DNA from: an uncultured Chromatiaceae bacterium
GTDB lineage: Bacteria > Pseudomonadota > Gammaproteobacteria > Enterobacterales > Alteromonadaceae
Direction: 5' to 3'
Assembly: GCA_946481195.1 (NCBI GenBank)
Contig: CAMLNG010000241.1
Coordinates: 1-6,115, forward strand
Length of the DNA stretch: 6,115 bases
How positions within the stretch are numbered: the stretch's first letter is position 1; each line of letters opens with the position of its first letter. A program made the position numbers and the translations under genes. The notes beneath the pieces are model-generated. The model searched no databases, had not been told where the DNA came from, and saw nothing but the letters and a program-made list of their open reading frames with translations. This document shows, one piece after another, positions 1 to 5,627 of this stretch.

Positions 1-440
1 ACCAGCAAGGTTCGGATCGGCCTTACTACCACCAGCGCGACCTGCTCCGGCGCCAGCATTGCCAGCCGTTTTGGCATTAAATCGGCAAACAGGATAAACA
101 AAGTGGTGACCAGCAGCACCGACAAGGCAAAGCTGATATTTTCCAGCCAGACGCCGTCATAAGCGCCGCGCAGTAAGTCAGCAATATAAGGCGTAAACGC
201 GGCTTCACCGAGAATACCGCCGAGGATCGCCACGGCATTAAGGCCAATCTGCACTATGGTGAAAAAATTACCGGGATGCTGTTGCAGTTCCAGCACCTGA
301 CTGGCGCGGGTTTCGCCGTCAGCCACCAGCTGGCGCAGCCGCAGTTTACGCGCCGCCGCCAGGGCGATTTCAGACATGGAGAAAAATGCACTGATCGCAA
401 TCAGCAGCAAAATGATAAAGATATGTTCAGCTAACGACAT
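1..440 (-). CDS. paeA: PaeA/YtfL-type CNNM (DUF21) membrane protein, N-terminal part, cut by left edge
   Basis: This is the first 146 codons of an inner-membrane protein of the CNNM/DUF21-CBS family (old names UPF0053, hemolysin-like, CorC/YtfL). In E. coli the homologue YtfL (PaeA) is linked to export of cadaverine and putrescine; other members move Mg2+ or Co2+. The call rests on strong recalled similarity to E. coli YtfL: the first helix carries SAFFSMSEIALAAARK (residues 17-32), then PGNFFTIVQIGLNAVAILGG (56-75), then LFILFADLMPKR (114-125). Hydrophobic segments lie at about 5-25, 60-80, 103-122 and 126-146. The CBS and CorC_HlyC domains would lie beyond the window. The start is ATG at 440-438, with AAGG seven bases upstream (448-451), and the N-terminus aligns with YtfL. 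The gene has its own likely promoter at 548-576 and is insulated from the upstream unit by the terminator at 625-661. The family is secure; the polyamine role is inferred from homology. Confidence 0.9.
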   Translation of the reverse strand, partial: MSLAEHIFIILLLIAISAFFSMSEIALAAARKLRLRQLVADGETRASQVLELQQHPGNFFTIVQIGLNAVAILGGILGEAAFTPYIADLLRGAYDGVWLENISFALSVLLVTTLFILFADLMPKRLAMLAPEQVALVVVRPIRTLL

Positions 441-485
441 GGATCTGCCTTTTACTTGGGTGGGTTCTAAAGTAGCAACCTTCTC

Positions 486-520
486 TGACAACCGAATGAC
501 AACAGCCATTTAATTGTCAT
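486..520. repeat. TTGTCA-type repeat cluster in the paeA-like leader
   Basis: Two 7-bp arms, ATGACAA (496-502) and TTGTCAT (514-520), form a perfect inverted repeat around an 11-bp spacer. A further direct copy of TGACAAC lies at 486-492, 11 bp (about one helical turn) before the one at 497-503. The cluster sits between the predicted transcription start and the start codon. It could be an operator for a dimeric regulator or a leader hairpin, but 7-bp arms in about 180 bp can occur by chance. No regulator is recognised. Confidence 0.3.
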
Positions 521-547
521 ACAGACGCATTATGCACCTGAGTCAGC

Positions 548-576
548 AGTATAGGCGGTTAATTGTTTTATTTCAG
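548..576 (-). promoter_or_regulatory. Predicted sigma70 promoter of the paeA-like gene
   Basis: Read on the minus strand, a -35 box CTGAAA (576-571, 4 of 6 matches to TTGACA) and a -10 box TATACT (553-548, 5 of 6 matches to TATAAT) are separated by exactly 17 bases. Transcription would begin near 541 and leave a leader of about 100 nt before the ATG at 440. It lies just after a terminator and upstream of a gene that otherwise has no promoter in view. This is a prediction from box matches only. Confidence 0.55.
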
Positions 577-624
577 CTGGTTATCGCTCGCTGCGTCTTA
601 TAGGTCTAGCGGTCATCGCGCGAG

Positions 625-661
625 AAACAAAAAAGCCCGCATCGTTGCGGGCTCTTTGTTT
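625..661 (-). terminator. Rho-independent terminator, probably bidirectional
   Basis: A perfect 8-bp GC-rich stem, AGCCCGCA (634-641) and TGCGGGCT (646-653), closes a TCGT loop. It is flanked by complementary A-rich (625-634) and T-rich (655-661) tracts. On the minus strand the stem is followed by TTTTTTGTTT, a strong U tract, so it ends transcription of the hydrolase/S9-remnant unit, whose last stop codon is 25 bp upstream. On the plus strand the tail CTTTGTTT is also U-rich, so it may also stop antisense transcription. Confidence 0.92.
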
Positions 662-685
662 CAAGCAATGGACAGAATATGACTA

Positions 686-955
686 TCAGCGTTTTAATTG
701 CTTCGCTAAAAAGCCCTGCACGTTTTTCAAATAAATCGTCTGGTTAGTTTCAGAGTAGAAGCCATGAGTTTCATCTTCAAAAACCATCCATTGGTATGGT
801 TTCCCAGCTTTATCCAAAGCAGCTTTTAAGCGTTTGGCATGCTCAATTGGCGCCCGTTCGTCGCGCGCACCATGCATGATCAGCAGCTCTGCTTTGAGTT
901 TTCCAACTTGCTGAACCGGTGAAAACTGTGCCAACTGCGCCGGATCTTCCCTCAA
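686..955 (-). pseudogene. C-terminal remnant of an S9 prolyl-oligopeptidase family serine peptidase
   Basis: The 89-codon reading frame matches the extreme C-terminus of the alpha/beta-hydrolase domain of S9 peptidases (DPP4/acylaminoacyl peptidase group, normally about 600-700 residues). Visible landmarks are SPVQQVGKLKAELLIMHG (12-29), the catalytic-Asp loop HGARDERAP (Asp32) and the catalytic-His loop DETHGF (His64). The nucleophile Ser (GxSxGG) and the N-terminal beta-propeller are missing, so it cannot be an active peptidase alone. The only start in frame is a TTG at 955-953 with no convincing ribosome-binding site. The frame is open back to the stop codon of the hydrolase gene (967-965), only three codons earlier, and those codons may also be peptidase sequence. 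Upstream DNA is an intact, unrelated gene, so an internal deletion probably removed the 5' part of the peptidase gene. Its original terminator may be the hairpin at 625-661. A small expressed protein is possible but unlikely. Confidence 0.82.
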
Positions 956-964
956 AAATTTCTG

Positions 965-1696
965 TTATATCTGCAAAAAAAGCTCACGAGCCCGTTGGTA
1001 CACCCAAAGCGCCAGCGCCGGGTCATAACGCTCGCCTTCGTCGCGCATAAAAGCATGTTCGGCATTAACTTCATGCCAATCAAAACTGACGCCAGCCTGC
1101 TGCAGCTGTTGCTGGATTTGGCGCCGGCCAGCTTCCGGCACGTGCGGGTCTTGTCGGCCAAACACAAACACCAGATGCGCCTGAGTTTCACCGACCCGGG
1201 CTAAAGTCTGACCGGCAGCACCGGCCGGCAGGGTGTCACTATGCAAATCAGTCGGGTAAAGGCAAAGTGCTGCCTGAACTTCTTTTTGCAGCGCGGCCCG
1301 CAGCGCCAGGTGGCCACCAATACAGACGCCCATCGCACCTAATTTGCCATTCCATAACGGCTGCGTTGCCAGGTACTCAATCATGCTGCGGTTATCGCTG
1401 TCGTATTGCCCCAGCGGTTTGCTCCATTTGTCCTGGTTGCCTTTGTCCTTACCGGCATCGTCATAGGCGAGCACTGTACCGGCCGGATTCAGTTCGTGAA
1501 AAACTTCCGGTACCAGCACCAATATGCCTTGGCCGGCCAACATCGCAGCCATGCGCGCTATTGGCGCAGTGATCTGGAAAATTTCGGAATACAACAGCAC
1601 GGCTGGGCAGCGCCGGCTGGTTTTTGGCTGATACAGCGCAACCCGCATCGGGCCTGTAGGCGTGGTTAATTCAACGCTTGTGGTCTGAACCTGCAT
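965..1696 (-). CDS. Dienelactone hydrolase family protein
   Basis: A 243-residue cytoplasmic alpha/beta hydrolase of the dienelactone hydrolase (carboxymethylenebutenolidase) family, which typically opens lactone or ester bonds with a Cys nucleophile. The triad is visible: Cys125 in the nucleophile elbow GVCIGG (123-128), Asp183 in GRQDPHVP and His214 in AEHAFMRDE. Glu38 in SEIF sits where the family has its conserved active-site Glu, and AYDDAGKDKGNQDKW (77-91) is the usual pre-elbow loop. Length matches the family norm (about 230-250). The ATG at 1696 is preceded by AGAGGA four bases upstream. No other gene of chlorocatechol or aromatic degradation is nearby, so the true substrate is unknown; many genomic members are general hydrolases. 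It lies 93 bp after the histidine kinase gene and may be read from that operon or from its own unseen promoter. An S9 peptidase remnant follows 9 bp after the stop. The family call is firm and the substrate open. Confidence 0.92.
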   Translation of the reverse strand: MQVQTTSVELTTPTGPMRVALYQPKTSRRCPAVLLYSEIFQITAPIARMAAMLAGQGILVLVPEVFHELNPAGTVLAYDDAGKDKGNQDKWSKPLGQYDSDNRSMIEYLATQPLWNGKLGAMGVCIGGHLALRAALQKEVQAALCLYPTDLHSDTLPAGAAGQTLARVGETQAHLVFVFGRQDPHVPEAGRRQIQQQLQQAGVSFDWHEVNAEHAFMRDEGERYDPALALWVYQRARELFLQI

Positions 1697-1708
1697 GACA
1701 TCCTCTGG

Positions 1709-1786
1709 AAGGCTTGATGGCTAAAACATAGAACTGCAGTCTACCTGCAACACCGCATTTTGCCCAGACCAGGATGTTCAAGCCTT
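1709..1786. repeat. Long-range inverted repeat with nested hairpin between kinase and hydrolase genes
   Basis: The 9-bp arms AAGGCTTGA (1709-1717) and TCAAGCCTT (1778-1786) are perfectly complementary. They enclose AACAT/ATGTT (1725-1729 with 1774-1778) and a small hairpin TGCAG/CTGCA (1735-1739 with 1745-1749). In a minus-strand transcript the arms would bracket the intercistronic RNA from just after the kinase stop (1790) to a few bases before the hydrolase ribosome-binding site. There is no U tract, so this is not a standard terminator. The region could be an RNA processing or translation-control structure, or coincidence. No convincing promoter was found in this 93-bp gap. Confidence 0.4.
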
Positions 1787-1789
1787 TGT

Positions 1790-3109
1790 TTATGTGGTCG
1801 CAGCAGTGCGCGGAAAGGTCAGCCGCACCAATAACCCCGGTGGCTGATTCAATAACTCAATGCTGCCGCCATGTGATTCCATGATATCCCGGCATAAGGT
1901 CAGGCCAATGCCGGAGCCTTGTGGCTTGGTGGTATAAAACGGCACCAGCGCATGTTGCAGTACTTCTGCACTTAAGCCTCCGCCGTCGTCCTGTAGTTCC
2001 AGCACCAGCTGATGCGGCGACTCGCGAAAACTCAGCGTGGTGCCGGCATGACTGGCCCCGGCTTCCACTGCGTTTTTCAGCAGATTGAGTAATAACTGCG
2101 TCAGCTGCGCGCTGTCTAGAAACCAGTCCAACCGGGGCAAATCACCCAGTAACTCGAACTCATATTGATTTTGCAGGTTATTAATCAAAGTGGCGAAATG
2201 CACCAATGCCGGCTGTGGTGGCGGTAATTTGGCAAAGTTGAGATAAGCCTGTAAAAACTGATTGAGCTGGCGGGCCCGGTCGCCAATCACAGCAAACATT
2301 TGAACCAGTTGAGGCTGATCGGCCGCGCTGAATTCTGGCTTTTGCAACAGCCGGGCACCTGAATATGCCAGCGACGACATCGGTGCCAGACTGTTGTTCA
2401 GTTCATGCCCGATCACGCGGATAAGCTTTTTCCAGGCTTTAATTTCTTCGAGCTTAAATTCCCGCGTCATCGGTTTGAGCTGATACAACAAATGCTCACG
2501 TTGATTAAGCCGAAACGGGCTAACCGACAAATGCCAGACATTTTGCGCATCACCGGCATGGATCAGGCCCTGAACTCCCGCAGCACAGGCTTGCTGCAAT
2601 TCTGGCCAATCCGCCAGCACTTCGGCAAAATAACTGCCATCAAAGCGCCGGCCATCGGACAATAAATGCCGGGCGGCCGGATTGCTGAACAGTACCCGGC
2701 CCTGCTCATCGGTCAACACTAAGGCACTGGGGTTGGTTTGCAGCACGGTATCCAGCAACAATTCGCGTTGATACAAAGTGGCGCGTTGCTGCGCCAGTTC
2801 TGCCGACATCTGGTTCAGCGCCTCGGCCAGCGGCGTTAATTCATGTAGCACAGCGCGGTTGGCGCTTAAGTTAAAACTCTGATCACGCAGACTGTCCGCC
2901 TGCAGATTCAGCGCCATCACTTCGGTATCCAGCTGCTGCAGGTAACCCCGCAACATCAGCCAGAGTAAAACCACCAACAGGCTATAGGCCAACCAGATGC
3001 CGTAATGAAAAGGAGTCAGCTGCCATAACACCAGCGCAAAACCAAACAGCAGCAAAGCACCGGCACTGTACAAGCCAACGCGGTTCAATTTAAGGCGCAG
3101 CAATGCCAT
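1790..3109 (-). CDS. NtrY-like membrane sensor histidine kinase (HAMP-like linker, PAS, HisKA, HATPase)
   Basis: A 439-residue inner-membrane histidine kinase, partner of the regulator encoded just upstream. Two membrane helices (about 11-31 and 36-54) are joined by only a few residues, so there is almost no periplasmic domain. A HAMP-like linker follows (55-115, with ELTPLAEALNQM), then a PAS domain (about 116-212, LVLTDEQGRVLFSNPAA). The phosphoacceptor helix has VIGHELNNSLAPM with His235; Glu236 and Asn239 fit the ExxN phosphatase motif. The ATPase domain shows the N box LNLLKNAVEA (341-350), G1 DDGGG (374-378), FYTTK (391-395) and G2 GSGIGL (398-403), so it should be catalytically competent. 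The ATG at 3109 lies inside the last codons of the regulator gene (20-nt overlap) with GGAG four bases upstream, implying translational coupling. The signal is unknown; with permeases next door, an envelope or transport cue is a reasonable inference. Confidence 0.93.
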   Translation of the reverse strand: MALLRLKLNRVGLYSAGALLLFGFALVLWQLTPFHYGIWLAYSLLVVLLWLMLRGYLQQLDTEVMALNLQADSLRDQSFNLSANRAVLHELTPLAEALNQMSAELAQQRATLYQRELLLDTVLQTNPSALVLTDEQGRVLFSNPAARHLLSDGRRFDGSYFAEVLADWPELQQACAAGVQGLIHAGDAQNVWHLSVSPFRLNQREHLLYQLKPMTREFKLEEIKAWKKLIRVIGHELNNSLAPMSSLAYSGARLLQKPEFSAADQPQLVQMFAVIGDRARQLNQFLQAYLNFAKLPPPQPALVHFATLINNLQNQYEFELLGDLPRLDWFLDSAQLTQLLLNLLKNAVEAGASHAGTTLSFRESPHQLVLELQDDGGGLSAEVLQHALVPFYTTKPQGSGIGLTLCRDIMESHGGSIELLNQPPGLLVRLTFPRTAATT

Positions 3110-4424
3110 AAAACTCCATACGCCGGTACAGCGCCTGACGGGTGATGCCGAGCGCTTTGGCGGCTCGCGAGACGATGCCCTGATGCGCGGCTAATGCCTG
3201 CTCAATGTCACTGCGCGCAATATCGTCCAGTGCCCGGCTTTTGGGCGTAGTGTCAGCCTCCAGCGCTAAATCTGCCGGCTGAATAAACTCACCCGGACAT
3301 AACAACAACGCACGCTGGCAGACGTTTTGTAATTCCCGCACATTGCCAGGCCACTGGTATTGGCAAAGCAGTTGCTCCGCGTCCCGGCTCAGCGCTTTGT
3401 GCCCAGACAGAAAATGCCGCGCCAGTGGCAGAATATCGTCGGCTCGCTCGCGCAGCGCCGGGACCTGAAGCTGAACTACATTAATTCTGTAGTACAAGTC
3501 CTGCCGGAACTGGCCGAGCGCAATGGCTTTAGTTAAATCGGCATTGGTCGCCGACAACAACCGCACATCGACCCGGCGGGTCACACTGGAACCCAGCCGT
3601 TCAAACTCGCCGGTTTGCAGCACCCGCAGCAGCTTCATCTGGCCGGATAACGACAAATTGCCAATTTCGTCGAGAAACAAAGTGCCGCCGTCGGCGGCTT
3701 CAAAACGGCCAATACGGGCTTTGGTGAGGCCGGTGTATGCACCGGCTTCAGCGCCAAATAATTCAGCTTCCATTAGTTCGGCCGGCAAGGCGCCCATATT
3801 GACCTTGATCAGCGGCTTCGCTGCACGCGGCGAATTGGCGTGTAAAATCTCAGCAATGCCTTCTTTACCACTGCCATTTTCACCGGTAATAAGCACAGCA
3901 GCCTGCGACGGTGCCAGCTGCAACGTCATCTGTAGCAGCCGCTCCATCGCGGTGCTGGTGAAGACCAGTCCACACAAATCTTTACCGGCAAAGGCCTGCT
4001 GGCGTTCGCGTTGTTTACGCTCAGCGTCGCGTTGCTGGTCCTGCAATTGTTTAAGCTTTAGCGCGTTTTGCACCGTCATCAGCAAGCGTTGGTCGTCCCA
4101 GGGTTTGGCGATGTAATCGCAGGCGCCGGCTTTGACCAGCTCCACCACCATATCGAGCGACGTCCAGGCGGTCATCAGCACCACCGGCAGCTGCGGATAT
4201 AAAGCCTGCAGCTGGTAAAACAGATTTTTGCCCTGACTGCCAGTCATTTCACCTTTGGCAAAATTCATATCCTGCAGAATCAGGTCAACCGGCTGGGCCT
4301 GCAACAAAGCCAGTGCCTGCGCCGGATCTGCCGCTGTGAGGACCTGATAACCTTCCAGGTGGAACAGGGTCAACAACGCGGCGAGTACCGCGTCGTTATC
4401 ATCAATCACCAGTATTTTTGCCAT
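3090..4424 (-). CDS. Sigma54-dependent NtrC-family response regulator
   Basis: A 444-residue three-domain activator. The receiver domain (1-125) has the acidic pocket Asp8/Asp9, phosphoacceptor Asp52 (LQDM), Thr85 and Lys107 (AKPW). A charged coiled linker (about 122-148) leads to the AAA+ sigma54-activation domain (about 152-385). This has Walker A GENGSGKE (181-188), a sigma54-contact loop GAYTGL (228-233, usually GAFTGA), Walker B GGTLFLDEIG (246-255), arginine-finger region FRQDLYYRINV (306-316) and WPGNVREL (358-365). The C-terminus is a Fis-type helix-turn-helix (about 405-441, SRAAKALGITRQALYRRM). It should be phosphorylated by the kinase encoded next and then drive sigma54 promoters. 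The ATG at 4424 follows the permease stop after 3 nt. No clear Shine-Dalgarno is visible there, suggesting coupled translation. The target is probably the permease operon itself, but no sigma54 promoter lies in the window to confirm it. It is not NtrC proper, since no glnA or ntrB is present. Confidence 0.95.
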   Translation of the reverse strand: MAKILVIDDNDAVLAALLTLFHLEGYQVLTAADPAQALALLQAQPVDLILQDMNFAKGEMTGSQGKNLFYQLQALYPQLPVVLMTAWTSLDMVVELVKAGACDYIAKPWDDQRLLMTVQNALKLKQLQDQQRDAERKQRERQQAFAGKDLCGLVFTSTAMERLLQMTLQLAPSQAAVLITGENGSGKEGIAEILHANSPRAAKPLIKVNMGALPAELMEAELFGAEAGAYTGLTKARIGRFEAADGGTLFLDEIGNLSLSGQMKLLRVLQTGEFERLGSSVTRRVDVRLLSATNADLTKAIALGQFRQDLYYRINVVQLQVPALRERADDILPLARHFLSGHKALSRDAEQLLCQYQWPGNVRELQNVCQRALLLCPGEFIQPADLALEADTTPKSRALDDIARSDIEQALAAHQGIVSRAAKALGITRQALYRRMEFYGIAAP

Positions 4425-4427
4425 TGT

Positions 4428-5624
4428 TTACAAAGTCTTAGTTGCGGTTGCCGGCGACACCCGGGTAGCGATAGTGGCAGGATACCACGTGGCAAGCGTG
4501 ACACAACACATTAACATCAACAAGGCGGTCAGCGGTAACCAGACCGGTAGTGCCGGGATACTGATCACCAGCGCCAGTAACTGATTCAGCCCGACAGCGG
4601 CCGTCAGCCCCAGCACAGCGCCAGCGGCTGTGGTCAGCCAGTTTTCGGTCAGCATTTCCAATAAAATGCCTTGTTTGCTGGCCCCCAGCGCCCGTTTAAT
4701 GCCAATTTCCTGCTGGCGTTTTAACGCATTAAAGTGAGCGTTGCTGTAACTGGAAATCATCGACACCAACAGCATCAGACCACTGAGTACCGCCAATAAG
4801 GTCGCCAGACCAAATTCATTACGAAACATCCGGTGTAACTGTTCGTCCATGGTCCGCACGGAAAAAATTTCAATATTGGTATCTACCGCTTTTAACACAT
4901 CCGGCAGCTGACTGCGGACTTGTTCAGCCTGGCCCGGCGTAACCCGCAGGATCAGGCCATAACCCCAGGCAACTCCGTAAATCTGGGCTATTTGCAGCCG
5001 GTTATACATCACCCGCTCCGCATTACGCTGACCATAAAAGTCTTCGATGACAGCTGCAACAGGCCCGCTGTTAGTCAGCTGACCAATAGCCGATTTGCCC
5101 GGAAATACCCGCTCAGCCAGACTTTTGGTCAGCACTACCGGTATCACGGCAGAACCGTCCCAGGGTTGGATCTGTTGCGGGATCTCTCCTTCCAGCACAT
5201 CCAGCTGTAACACCTGCAAAAACTCCGGTGACACCGTGTATTGCGGGACATTCTGCGTATTACTGCGCTCACGGTCGTTTTCATCATTGACGTTCCCGTT
5301 CGAACCACCGGTCATCAGTGGCGACTGGTTGGTAAAGGATACCGCGGCCACGTCCGGCATTTGCCGCACAGCGGCCAACTGCCGTTCCAGTAAATCAGCA
5401 AAGGCCGGATATTCCTGCAAATTTTTGCTGGTGGGTTTGAGCGACACATACAAAATATTGTCCAAATCCAGATTGGTTGGCTGGCGTAGCTGGTCCCATG
5501 TCTGCAGTGCTAACAAACTGCTGTTAGACAATAACGCCAGTGTCAACGCCAGTTGTACCAGCAATAAGCCACTGACGACTTTGCGGCGTAACATCGATTT
5601 AAAAATTAAATGCAGCGAGATCAT
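4428..5624 (-). CDS. FtsX/MacB-type ABC transporter permease
   Basis: A 398-residue inner-membrane permease with type VII (MacB/LolC-like) topology. The first helix is at about 17-40 and a large periplasmic MacB_PCD-like domain spans about 45-270. Three C-terminal helices (about 272-294, 330-356, 361-383) form the FtsX domain. The cytoplasmic coupling motif RQQEIGIKRALGASKQGI (303-320), which contacts the ATPase, is well conserved. No ATPase domain is fused, so a separate ATP-binding protein must pair with it, presumably encoded upstream outside the window. Such transporters use ATP for mechanotransmission to export peptides, antibiotics or lipoproteins, often with a periplasmic adaptor; the substrate here is unknown. 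The ATG at 5624 has AAGGAA six bases upstream (5631-5636) and follows the previous permease stop after 3 nt. The next gene, the response regulator, begins 3 nt after its stop. The two adjacent permeases may form a heterodimer. Confidence 0.93.
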   Translation of the reverse strand: MISLHLIFKSMLRRKVVSGLLLVQLALTLALLSNSSLLALQTWDQLRQPTNLDLDNILYVSLKPTSKNLQEYPAFADLLERQLAAVRQMPDVAAVSFTNQSPLMTGGSNGNVNDENDRERSNTQNVPQYTVSPEFLQVLQLDVLEGEIPQQIQPWDGSAVIPVVLTKSLAERVFPGKSAIGQLTNSGPVAAVIEDFYGQRNAERVMYNRLQIAQIYGVAWGYGLILRVTPGQAEQVRSQLPDVLKAVDTNIEIFSVRTMDEQLHRMFRNEFGLATLLAVLSGLMLLVSMISSYSNAHFNALKRQQEIGIKRALGASKQGILLEMLTENWLTTAAGAVLGLTAAVGLNQLLALVISIPALPVWLPLTALLMLMCCVTLATWYPATIATRVSPATATKTL

Positions 5625-5627
5625 GAC

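Noticed and set aside
523..598. 7-bp inverted repeat AGACGCA / TGCGTCT spanning the paeA-like promoter
   Set aside because: Arms are 62 bp apart; a match of this length is expected by chance in a region this size.
952..1669. Several 69-101-codon frames on both strands over the hydrolase gene
   Set aside because: All overlap the dienelactone hydrolase gene with its intact triad; none has recognisable motifs or a ribosome-binding site.
1697..1789. Possible sigma54 promoter for the hydrolase gene
   Set aside because: GG and GC pairs are present (TGG...TGC) but never with the required 10-base spacing, so no -24/-12 element is supported. No good sigma70 pair was found either.
2405..2665. Plus-strand 86-codon frame opposite the histidine kinase gene
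   Set aside because: Antisense to conserved kinase motifs; no independent support.
3523..4116. Plus-strand open frame of 197 codons opposite the regulator gene
   Set aside because: It lies fully antisense to a clear NtrC-family gene, is rich in Ser, Arg and Ala as expected of a shadow frame, and shows no recognisable domain.
4920..5210. Plus-strand 96-codon frame opposite the permease periplasmic domain
   Set aside because: Shadow frame with no motif or promoter.
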